From: Actinomyces sp.
GTDB lineage: Bacteria > Actinomycetota > Acidimicrobiia > Acidimicrobiales > Aldehydirespiratoraceae
Assembly (NCBI GenBank): GCA_003697065.1
Contig: RFFY01000106.1
Span: forward strand, 1 to 7,671
DNA length: 7,671 bases
Direction of reading: 5' to 3'
Made by a program: the position numbers and the translations under genes. This document shows, piece by piece, positions 1 through 5,444 of the stretch. A model generated the notes under the pieces. The model ran no database searches. It was not told the DNA's origin and worked only from the letters and a program-made list of their open reading frames with translations. Each line of letters starts with the position of its first letter. Position 1 is the first letter of the stretch.

Positions 1-701
1 ACCGCTCCGACGAGCTGGTCCGCCGTCTCACGCGTCTCGGAGCCCGGGTCGAGCACGTCCCCCTGATCGAGACCGTCCCCCGCCCCGACGCCCGCGACGC
101 GCTGGCCGTCGCCCTCCGGCGGTGCGGTCCCGGTGACTGGGTGGCGGTCACGAGTCCCGCCGGGGCCCGGATCCTCACCGCCCGGGCGGCCGCCCCGCCC
201 CCCGGGGCCCGGGTGGCGGCGGTCGGGCCGGCGACGGCGGACGCCCTGAGGGGAGCCGGCTGGCCCGTCGACCTGGTGGCGGCCCGTTCGGTCGGCGAAG
301 GACTGGTCGAGGCCTTCCCCCCGGCGCCGCCCGGCGGCCGGGTGGTGCTCGCCCGCGCCGCCATCGCCCGCGACGCGGTCCCGCGCGACCTGGCGTCGCG
401 GGGCTGGAAGGTCGACGACGTCGCCGTCTACGACACCGTCGACCGGCCCCTCGATCCGGACTCCCGGGCCCGCCTGGCCGCCGCCGACGTGGTGGTCGTC
501 ACCGCCTCGTCCATCGCCCGCCGCCTCGTCGCCGAGGTCGGCACCGACCCGAGCGCCGTCGTGGTCTCGATCGGTCCCGCCACCAGCGCCACCCTCGCCG
601 AGCTCGGGGTCACCGTGGCCGCCACCGCCGACCCCCACACGAGCGCCGGTCTCGTCGACGCCGTCGTCACCGCCGCCCGCCGTGCTGGACTGGGACCGTG
701 A
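1..701 (+). CDS. hemD: Uroporphyrinogen-III synthase (5'-truncated by window edge)
   Basis: HemD cyclises hydroxymethylbilane to uroporphyrinogen III, inverting ring D, in the cytoplasm. The reading frame (first full codon at base 3) is open from the window edge to TGA 699-701, giving 232 visible residues. An ATG at 141 would cut off the first part of the fold. The protein from base 3 already reads like HemD (R-S-D-E-L-V-R-R-L, then V-P-L-I-E-T), so the true start is upstream, and only about 10-15 residues would be missing from a stand-alone HemD. Family hallmarks, from established knowledge, are VTSPAGA, AVGPATA, the VAVYDTV segment with its conserved Tyr, and the C-terminal IGPATSATLAELG followed by a Gly-Leu-Val helix. 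HemD is weakly conserved, so the heme-gene neighbours add weight. An N-terminal fusion to a methyltransferase cannot be excluded because the start is not visible. The stop overlaps the next start (GTGA, 698-701). Confidence 0.88.
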   Translation, partial: RSDELVRRLTRLGARVEHVPLIETVPRPDARDALAVALRRCGPGDWVAVTSPAGARILTARAAAPPPGARVAAVGPATADALRGAGWPVDLVAARSVGEGLVEAFPPAPPGGRVVLARAAIARDAVPRDLASRGWKVDDVAVYDTVDRPLDPDSRARLAAADVVVVTASSIARRLVAEVGTDPSAVVVSIGPATSATLAELGVTVAATADPHTSAGLVDAVVTAARRAGLGP

Positions 702-1246
702 ACACCTCCGGTGAGCCGACACCCGCCTCCCTGCACCAGTGGCGCTTCATGCGGCGCATCCACTGGCTGACCGCCGTGCTCGTGTTGCCCCAGCTCACCC
801 TCGGTCTCTGCGCCATCACCGTGCCCGACACCGGTGCCCGCGACGTGATCGCCCGCACCCATGTGCTGGTGGGTATCGCCCTCGTCGCCCTGACCGCCGT
901 GCGGGTCGCGGTCCGGGTCCGCCACGGGCGCCTCCGCCGGGACCCCGAGCTCGTCCCGGCCTGGGCGGTCCCGGTCGAACGGGTCGTGCTCGCCGCCCTG
1001 CTCGTCACCCTCCTCGCCGGTGTCGCCAGCTGGCTCACGGCCGACACGGGCCCCGCCCCGTGGGGCATCGTGGCCGCCGACATCGACCGGGACCGGTTCG
1101 TGCATCTCGTCCACCGGGCGGCCGTGTGGGTGCTGCTCGCCGCCGTGGCCGCCCACGCCCTGGCCGGCATCGTGATCGACGCCAACCGCCGGGTCCGCGA
1201 CCACGAACTCGCTCTCGCCCGGCGCGCCGCCGGGGACCAGCAGTGA
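698..1246 (+). CDS. Cytochrome b561-family four-helix membrane protein
   Basis: This is a 182-residue integral membrane protein matching the bacterial cytochrome b561 / Ni-hydrogenase b-type cytochrome family, which carries electrons between quinones or soluble donors and partner oxidoreductases using heme b. I see four hydrophobic helices at about residues 21-41, 54-74, 92-113 and 139-160. Candidate heme-ligand histidines sit where the family has them: His22 in the first helix (RIHWLTA), His55 in the second (RTHVLVG), and His139 and His153 in the fourth. Many relatives have a His near the start of helix 3; here that area reads Val-Glu-Arg (93-95). The length is typical of the family. The GTG start overlaps the hemD stop by 4 bases, so translation is probably coupled; only a weak GGGA lies close upstream. 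The 3' end overlaps the next gene in the same way. The electron donor and acceptor are unknown. Membership of the heme operon is seen in the layout; a role tied to heme metabolism is inference. Confidence 0.82.
   Translation: MNTSGEPTPASLHQWRFMRRIHWLTAVLVLPQLTLGLCAITVPDTGARDVIARTHVLVGIALVALTAVRVAVRVRHGRLRRDPELVPAWAVPVERVVLAALLVTLLAGVASWLTADTGPAPWGIVAADIDRDRFVHLVHRAAVWVLLAAVAAHALAGIVIDANRRVRDHELALARRAAGDQQ
1232..1236 (+). promoter_or_regulatory. Possible ribosome binding site of the HAD phosphatase gene
   Basis: GGGGA lies six bases before the GTG at 1243, inside the end of the b561 gene. It is the only purine-rich stretch at a suitable distance and supports the 1243 start over the long upstream extension of the same frame, which runs antiparallel to no known domain and lies wholly inside the b561 gene. 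Confidence 0.4.
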
Positions 1247-1902
1247 GACCCCGGGCCGTCATCGTCGACTTCGACGGGACCGTCGCCGACACCGAGTGGC
1301 CCGAGTACCTCGCCGTGCGCGACGCCTTCCGCGCCCACGGTCTCGAGCTCGACCCCCGGGACTGGGTCGACGTGATCGGCCGGGCCGACCACCCCCACTG
1401 GACCGAGATGCTCGCCGCCGCCCTGGGTGCACCCCCGGATCCCGGGGTGGTGGCCGCCGCCCGTCGCCGGCGCGAGGAGGCGAAGAAGAGGGTGCCCCTG
1501 TTGCCCGGGGTCGCCGACCTGGTGGCGGCGGTGCGGCGGGCCGGTCTGGGACTCGGGGTCGCCTCGAGCTCGCCGTCGGCGTGGGTGACGGGTCACCTCG
1601 AACGCCTGGGCGTGCAGGTCGACGTCGTCCGCTGCCGCGACCATGTCGACCGGGCCAAACCCTGGCCCGACGTGTACCTGGCGGCGGCCGCCGCCCTCGA
1701 CGTCGACCCGGCGGACTGTCTCGCCGTGGAGGACTCGCGCCACGGGTGCCGGGCCGCCAAGGCGGCGGGGATGGTCTGCGTCGTCGTCCCCAACCGGCTG
1801 ACCGTGCTCGATCCGCCCGACGACGCCGACCTCGTGTGCGAGTCGCTGACCGCCTTCCCCTTCACCCGCTTCGGTCTCGACCCCGGTCACGCCCACGCCT
1901 GA
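1243..1902 (+). CDS. HAD-superfamily hydrolase (beta-phosphoglucomutase / Gph-like phosphatase)
   Basis: This is a 219-residue cytoplasmic HAD-superfamily enzyme with all four catalytic motifs. Motif I is DFDGT, with nucleophile Asp9 and acid/base Asp11. Motif II is Ser108 in ASSSPS, motif III is Lys139 in RAKPWPD, and motif IV is Glu163-Asp164 in AVEDSRHG. The helical segment between motifs I and II (about residues 16-85) is a C1-type cap, as in beta-phosphoglucomutase, phosphoglycolate phosphatase and related sugar-phosphate phosphatases. The substrate cannot be read from the sequence. The frame stays open upstream to base 739, but that part is an arginine/proline-rich shadow of the b561 gene. 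GTG 1243 starts directly at the first beta strand and overlaps the b561 stop (GTGA 1243-1246), which argues for coupled translation. A role in the heme pathway is not indicated by the family; its place here may be incidental or housekeeping. Confidence 0.85.
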   Translation: MRPRAVIVDFDGTVADTEWPEYLAVRDAFRAHGLELDPRDWVDVIGRADHPHWTEMLAAALGAPPDPGVVAAARRRREEAKKRVPLLPGVADLVAAVRRAGLGLGVASSSPSAWVTGHLERLGVQVDVVRCRDHVDRAKPWPDVYLAAAAALDVDPADCLAVEDSRHGCRAAKAAGMVCVVVPNRLTVLDPPDDADLVCESLTAFPFTRFGLDPGHAHA

Positions 1903-1906
1903 TCGC

Positions 1907-1912
1907 TAGCCT
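1907..1912 (+). promoter_or_regulatory. Candidate -10 element of a leaderless hemB promoter
   Basis: TAGCCT fits the actinobacterial -10 pattern TANNNT and lies in the 16-base gap between the HAD gene and hemB. Six bases separate its last T from the GTG start at 1919, the spacing expected if transcription begins at or beside the start codon. No good Shine-Dalgarno sequence exists in the gap (only GGGG at 1914-1917, too close to the start). A weak -35 match, CGGTCA at 1884-1889, lies 17 bases upstream of the -10. AT-containing sequence such as GCTAGC stands out in this GC-rich DNA. The motif and spacing are seen; promoter activity is inference. Confidence 0.45.
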
Positions 1913-1918
1913 CGGGGC

Positions 1919-2899
1919 GTGACCTTTCCCCAGCGTCGCCTCCGTCGCCTCCGTCGGACCCCGGCCCTGCGCCGCCTCGTCGCCGAGACCCGCCTCAATC
2001 CCGACGACCTCGTCGCCCCCCTCTTCGTGCGCGAGGGGATCGACGAACCCCGACCCATCGCCTCCCTGCCCGGTCAGGTCCAGCACACCCGGGCCTCTCT
2101 GCGGGCCGAGGTGAAGACCCTGAAGGACCTGGGGATCCCCGCCGTCATCGTGTTCGGCATCCCCGCCCGCAAGGACCCGATGGGGTCCGAGGCCTGGAAC
2201 CCCGACGGGATCGTCCAGTGCGCCCTGCGCGACCTGCGCGACGATCACGGCGACGACCTGGTGCTCATGGCCGACCTCTGCGTCGACGAGTACACCGACC
2301 ACGGGCACTGCGGGGTGCTCGACGATCGGGGCGACGTCGACAACGACGCCACCCTCGAGCTGTACGAACGCATCGCCGTCGCCCAGGCCGACGCCGGCGC
2401 CCACGTCATCGCCCCCTCGGGGATGATGGACGGCCAGGTCTTCGCCCTGCGTGAGGCCCTCGACGACGCCGACTTCGACCAGGTGGCGATCCTGGCCTAC
2501 GCCGCCAAGTACGCCACCGCCCTGTACGGGCCCTTCCGCGAGGCCGTCGACGTCACCATCGCCGGCGGGGGTGACCGGCGCACCTATCAACAAGACGTCG
2601 CCAACGGGCGCGAGGCGATGGAGGAGATCCGCGAGGACCTAGCCGAGGGTGCCGACATGGTGATGGTCAAGCCCGCCCTCCCCTACCTCGACGTGATCGC
2701 CCGGGCCCGGGCGGAGCTCGACGTGCCCATCGCCGCCTACCACGTGTCGGGCGAGTACGCCATGGTCCACGCCGCCGCCGAACGGGGCTGGCTCGACCTC
2801 GACGCCGTCGCCTTCGAGCACGTCCTCGCCGTCAAGCGTGCCGGCGCCGACATGATCCTCACCTACTTCGCCCGTCGTCTCGCCGAGGCCCTGGCATGA
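1919..2899 (+). CDS. hemB: Porphobilinogen synthase (delta-aminolevulinic acid dehydratase)
   Basis: HemB condenses two 5-aminolevulinate molecules into porphobilinogen in the cytoplasm. The 326-residue length is normal. Both active-site lysines are present: Lys197 in YAAKYATALYGPFRE and the Schiff-base Lys251 in MVMVKPALPYLD. The metal-binding stretch reads DLCVDEYTDHGHCG, with Cys121, Asp123 and Cys131. Asp takes the place of the middle Cys of the full three-Cys zinc site, a variant I know from other actinobacterial HemB proteins. Further family segments are FGIPARKD, IAPSGMMDGQV, AAYHVSGEYAM and ADMILTYFA. GTG 1919 is chosen because the N-terminus (FPQRRLRRLRRTPALRRLV) matches the family from there on. 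There is no convincing Shine-Dalgarno, in line with a leaderless transcript. The gene ends in ATGA, shared with the hemL start. Its first codons carry a 9-base tandem repeat. Confidence 0.97.
   Translation: MTFPQRRLRRLRRTPALRRLVAETRLNPDDLVAPLFVREGIDEPRPIASLPGQVQHTRASLRAEVKTLKDLGIPAVIVFGIPARKDPMGSEAWNPDGIVQCALRDLRDDHGDDLVLMADLCVDEYTDHGHCGVLDDRGDVDNDATLELYERIAVAQADAGAHVIAPSGMMDGQVFALREALDDADFDQVAILAYAAKYATALYGPFREAVDVTIAGGGDRRTYQQDVANGREAMEEIREDLAEGADMVMVKPALPYLDVIARARAELDVPIAAYHVSGEYAMVHAAAERGWLDLDAVAFEHVLAVKRAGADMILTYFARRLAEALA
1934..1957 (+). repeat. 9-base tandem repeat at the hemB N-terminus
   Basis: CGTCGCCTC occurs twice in tandem (1934-1942, 1943-1951) and is followed by the partial copy CGTCGG. 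In frame it encodes Arg-Arg-Leu, Arg-Arg-Leu, Arg-Arg. The unit is a multiple of three, so gain or loss of a copy would keep the frame. Most HemB proteins have a basic stretch here, so this may be a simple local duplication. Confidence 0.6.
2885..2888 (+). promoter_or_regulatory. Ribosome binding site of hemL
   Basis: GAGG lies seven bases before the hemL ATG at 2896, inside the last codons of hemB. Together with the ATGA overlap it fixes the hemL start and suggests that ribosomes finishing hemB reinitiate on hemL. Confidence 0.5.
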
Positions 2900-4179
2900 C
2901 CGGGGCCACCGATCCGACGCCGCGTACCAACGCCGCCCTGTTCGCCCGGGCGTGCGAACTCATCCCCGGCGGGGTCAACTCCCCCGTGCGCAGCTTCCGC
3001 TCGGTGGGCGGGACGCCCTACTTCGTGGAACGGGGCGAGGGTGCCTGGGTGGTCGACGTCGAGGGCCGGCGCTACATCGACTACGTCCAGAGCTACGGCC
3101 CGGGCATCGCCGGCCACGCCCATCCCGACGTGGTGGCGGCGGTGGCGGCGGCTGCCGCCCGGGGCACGAGCTACGGCGCCCCGACCGAGAACGAGGTCCG
3201 GATGGCGGCGGAGATGATCGAGCGAGTGCCGGGGCTCGAGATGGTCCGCCTGGTGTCGAGCGGCACCGAGGCCACCATGTCGGCCATCCGCCTGGCCCGG
3301 GGTCACACGGGGCGGAACCGGATCGTGAAGTTCGCCGGCTGCTACCACGGTCACGCCGACGCCTTGTTGGTGGCCGGCGGGTCGGGTGTCGCCCAGCAGG
3401 GTCTGGCGGGTTCGGCCGGGGTCACCCCGGGGGCGGTGGCCGACACCGTCGTCGCCCCCTACAACCAGGTCCCCGAGCTCGACGAGACCGTCGCCGTCGT
3501 GTGCGTCGAGCCGGTGGCGGCCAACATGGGCCTGGTCGCGCCCGAGCCCGGTTTCCTCGCCGGGTTGCGGGCCGCCTGCGACGAGGTCGGCGCCCTCCTG
3601 CTCTTCGACGAGGTCATCACGGGGTTCCGCCTGTGCCGGGGCGGGGCGACCGAGTGGTTCGGGGTGCGCCCCGACCTGTGGTGCTTCGGCAAGGTGATCG
3701 GCGGGGGCCTGCCCATGGGCGCCTTCGGGGCCTCGCGGGAGATCATGTCGTCGCTGGCACCTCTCGGCGAGGTGTACCAGGCCGGCACCCTGTCGGGGAA
3801 CCCCCTGGCGACCGCCGCCGGTCTCGCCACCCTCGCCCTCTGTGACGACGACGCCTACGAGCAGCTCACCGCCACCGCCACCGCCCTCCAGGAGGGCATG
3901 CTCGCCGCCTTCGCCGACGCCGGCGTGGCGGCGGTGATGCCCCGGGTCGGGCCCCTGCTGGGGCTCTTCTTCACCGACCGGGCCCCCCGCCACTTCGACG
4001 AGGCCAAGGCGGCCGCCGACAACGGGATGTACCCCCGCTTCTTCCACCTCATGCTCGAGCGGGGCGTCGCCCTGGCGCCCGGGGCCTACGAGGCCATCTT
4101 CGTCTCCCTCGCCCACGGCCCCGACGAGATCGACGCCACCGTGGCCGCCTGCCGCTCCGCCGCGGCCGAACTGGTCTGA
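2896..4179 (+). CDS. hemL: Glutamate-1-semialdehyde 2,1-aminomutase
   Basis: HemL is a PLP-dependent class-III aminotransferase-fold enzyme that converts glutamate-1-semialdehyde to 5-aminolevulinate, the last step of the C5 route to tetrapyrroles. The 427-residue length is normal. Visible family features, in order: PGGVNSPVRSF (24-34), which is diagnostic for this aminomutase; the phosphate-binding SSGTEAT (121-127); GCYHGHAD with Tyr150, expected to stack on the PLP ring; LLLFDEVITGFR with Asp238 for the pyridine nitrogen; CFGKVIGGGLPMGAFG with Schiff-base Lys266; and GTLSGNPLA with Thr298. All expected catalytic residues are present. The ATG overlaps the hemB stop and has an upstream GAGG, so the two are probably one transcript. 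Its product feeds directly into HemB. The cell therefore makes 5-aminolevulinate from glutamyl-tRNA; no hemA is in the window. Confidence 0.97.
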   Translation: MTGATDPTPRTNAALFARACELIPGGVNSPVRSFRSVGGTPYFVERGEGAWVVDVEGRRYIDYVQSYGPGIAGHAHPDVVAAVAAAAARGTSYGAPTENEVRMAAEMIERVPGLEMVRLVSSGTEATMSAIRLARGHTGRNRIVKFAGCYHGHADALLVAGGSGVAQQGLAGSAGVTPGAVADTVVAPYNQVPELDETVAVVCVEPVAANMGLVAPEPGFLAGLRAACDEVGALLLFDEVITGFRLCRGGATEWFGVRPDLWCFGKVIGGGLPMGAFGASREIMSSLAPLGEVYQAGTLSGNPLATAAGLATLALCDDDAYEQLTATATALQEGMLAAFADAGVAAVMPRVGPLLGLFFTDRAPRHFDEAKAAADNGMYPRFFHLMLERGVALAPGAYEAIFVSLAHGPDEIDATVAACRSAAAELV

Positions 4180-4185
4180 ACGCCG

Positions 4186-4199
4186 CCGGGCCTGCCCGG
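4186..4199 (+). terminator. Short GC hairpin after hemL (weak terminator candidate)
   Basis: CCGGG-CCTG-CCCGG forms a five-base-pair stem with a four-base loop, starting seven bases after the hemL stop. No T tract follows. The 65-base gap (4180-4244) up to the membrane protein gene holds nothing else I can name except more GC-rich sequence that could pair with this arm in alternative ways. In DNA of this composition such a short stem could be chance. Confidence 0.25.
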
Positions 4200-4244
4200 A
4201 CCCGATGACCTCAGGGGCGCCGGGCCCGTGCCGACGGGTTCGCC

Positions 4245-5444
4245 ATGCCGCGTCCCGCCCCCTCGGCCGCCTCCACGGTGGTCGTCGTCTGCGTCGCCGC
4301 CCTCCTCGCCGGTCTCGTGGCCCTGCGCCTCCTCGTGGCCGCCGGCGGCGACCCCACCGGCCTGGTCGCCTTCGGTGAGGACGCCCCCGGGATCACGGCC
4401 CACGCCGCCGAGGTGCTCGGCCGCGAGGTCGTGGTGAGGCCGGGCCTGGGCCACGACGGACGCTTCTTCTTCGTGCAGGCCGAAGACCCCTGGCACCGCC
4501 AGCCCGAGCGCTACGCCGCCCTGCTCGACCGGCCCGCCTACCGGTCCCAGCGCATGCTGTATCCCCTGCTCGCCGGCCTCGGCGGGTGGGCGCCGGCGGG
4601 CTGGCTGCCGTGGACGATGACCCTGGTGAACGTCGCCGCCCTCGTCGTGTTGGCCGCCGGGGTCGCCTCCTGGGCCCGGCGCTGCGGCGCCTCGCCGTGG
4701 TGGGGCCTCGCCGTGTTCGCCGACATCGGGATCCTCTTCGAGGTCGACATCGCCGGGGCCGGTGTCGTCGCCCTCGCCGCCGCGGTGTGGGGGACCCTGG
4801 CCCTGGACCGCCGCCGCCCGGGCGCGGCGGCCGTCGCCTTCACCCTCGCCGTGCTGTCGCGCGAGGTGATGCTCGTGTGGGTGGCGGGCGTGGTCCTGTG
4901 GACCTGGTGTCGGCGCGCCGGGGGGTGGCGCGCCGGCCTGCGTCGACGCCTCGTCCCCGCCGATCTCGCTGTGGTCGCCGCCACCCCCGTGGTGGTGGCC
5001 GGCGCCTGGGCCGTCTACCTGCGACTGCGCCTGCCGGTGGGCACCGGCGCCGGCGAGGTGCAGGAGATCGGTCCACCCTTCGCCGGTATGGCGGCCGCGG
5101 TCGGGGACTGGCTGTCGTCGCCGGGGGTGGCCGTCCAGATCGCCAGCATCCTGGCCGTGTGTGTCCTGGCCCTGGTGGCGGCGGTGCGGTGGCCGTCGGC
5201 GCCGACCTGGGCGGCCGCCGGCTTCGCCCTCCTCGCCGTGCTGCTCACCCACCAGGTCTGGTGGCGACCCTTCGACATCGGTCGGGCCGTCGCCCCGGTC
5301 CCCGTCGGTCTCGTGATGGGCTGGTTGTGGTGGCGGGCGGGTGCGCTCACGGGGCGGGTCCCCGGCCCCGAGGCGACGGGCGTACCCGGGGACGCTCAGG
5401 TGGCGGCGGTGTCGGGCGCGGCCCGGCCCCGCCAGCGGCGGTAG
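4245..5444 (+). CDS. Multi-pass membrane protein, GT-C-like, function unassigned
   Basis: This is a 399-residue, strongly hydrophobic protein with roughly eight to ten membrane helices (for example about 11-31, 121-144, 151-187, 197-220, 230-250, 285-314, 321-336 and 342-363). After helix 1 comes a polar, probably extracytoplasmic loop (about 32-105) containing [15 protein letters not shown] (69-83) and [14 protein letters not shown] (101-114). A later LSREVML segment (204-210) and the late RPFDIGRAV segment (341-349) are polar islands among the helices. A DG-x-F-aromatic motif, Asp-Pro, and R-x-L-Y-P-L-L in the first outside loop are things I associate with GT-C-type polyprenyl-sugar glycosyltransferases and uncharacterised cell-surface glycopolymer proteins; this is family resemblance, not identification. 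ATG 4245 follows an in-frame stop at 4206-4208; I see no strong ribosome binding site. The 3' end overlaps the convergent pgi gene by 49 bases, and the last about 35 residues form a soluble Ala/Arg-rich tail. Confidence 0.75.
   Translation: MPRPAPSAASTVVVVCVAALLAGLVALRLLVAAGGDPTGLVAFGEDAPGITAHAAEVLGREVVVRPGLGHDGRFFFVQAEDPWHRQPERYAALLDRPAYRSQRMLYPLLAGLGGWAPAGWLPWTMTLVNVAALVVLAAGVASWARRCGASPWWGLAVFADIGILFEVDIAGAGVVALAAAVWGTLALDRRRPGAAAVAFTLAVLSREVMLVWVAGVVLWTWCRRAGGWRAGLRRRLVPADLAVVAATPVVVAGAWAVYLRLRLPVGTGAGEVQEIGPPFAGMAAAVGDWLSSPGVAVQIASILAVCVLALVAAVRWPSAPTWAAAGFALLAVLLTHQVWWRPFDIGRAVAPVPVGLVMGWLWWRAGALTGRVPGPEATGVPGDAQVAAVSGAARPRQRR
5358..5393 (-). terminator. Inverted repeat just past the pgi stop (terminator candidate)
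   Basis: GTCCCCGG (5358-5365) and CCGGGGAC (5386-5393) are perfect reverse complements of eight bases. The intervening 20 bases hold a second nested stem, CCCG (5367-5370) with CGGG (5377-5380). On the pgi transcript the hairpin starts two bases after the stop codon, the place expected for a terminator or 3'-end stabiliser. It lies inside the coding region of the convergent membrane protein gene. No T tract follows, so it is not a canonical intrinsic terminator. Pairing is seen; function is inference. Confidence 0.4.

Noticed and set aside
141..143. ATG as the start of hemD.
   Set aside because: HemD-like sequence is already readable in the same frame from base 3, so this start would delete part of the conserved fold.
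739..1242. N-terminal extension of the HAD phosphatase frame.
   Set aside because: The extension is Arg/Pro-rich shadow sequence of the b561 gene; the HAD fold begins immediately after the GTG at 1243.
698..1246. HemJ-type protoporphyrinogen oxidase as the identity of the four-helix protein.
   Set aside because: HemJ is also a small four-helix His-containing protein of heme synthesis, but the RIHWLTA start, the second-helix His and the fourth-helix paired His follow the b561 pattern, not HemJ.
667..1896. Open frame of 409 codons on the minus strand opposite the b561 and HAD genes.
   Set aside because: Composition is Gly/Asp/His/Arg-rich without domain features, and the plus-strand genes beneath it have clear family motifs.
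4206..4235. Additional promoter or hairpin signals in the gap before the membrane protein gene.
   Set aside because: Several overlapping GC pairings are possible, but none stands out, and there is no TANNNT at a sensible distance from ATG 4245.
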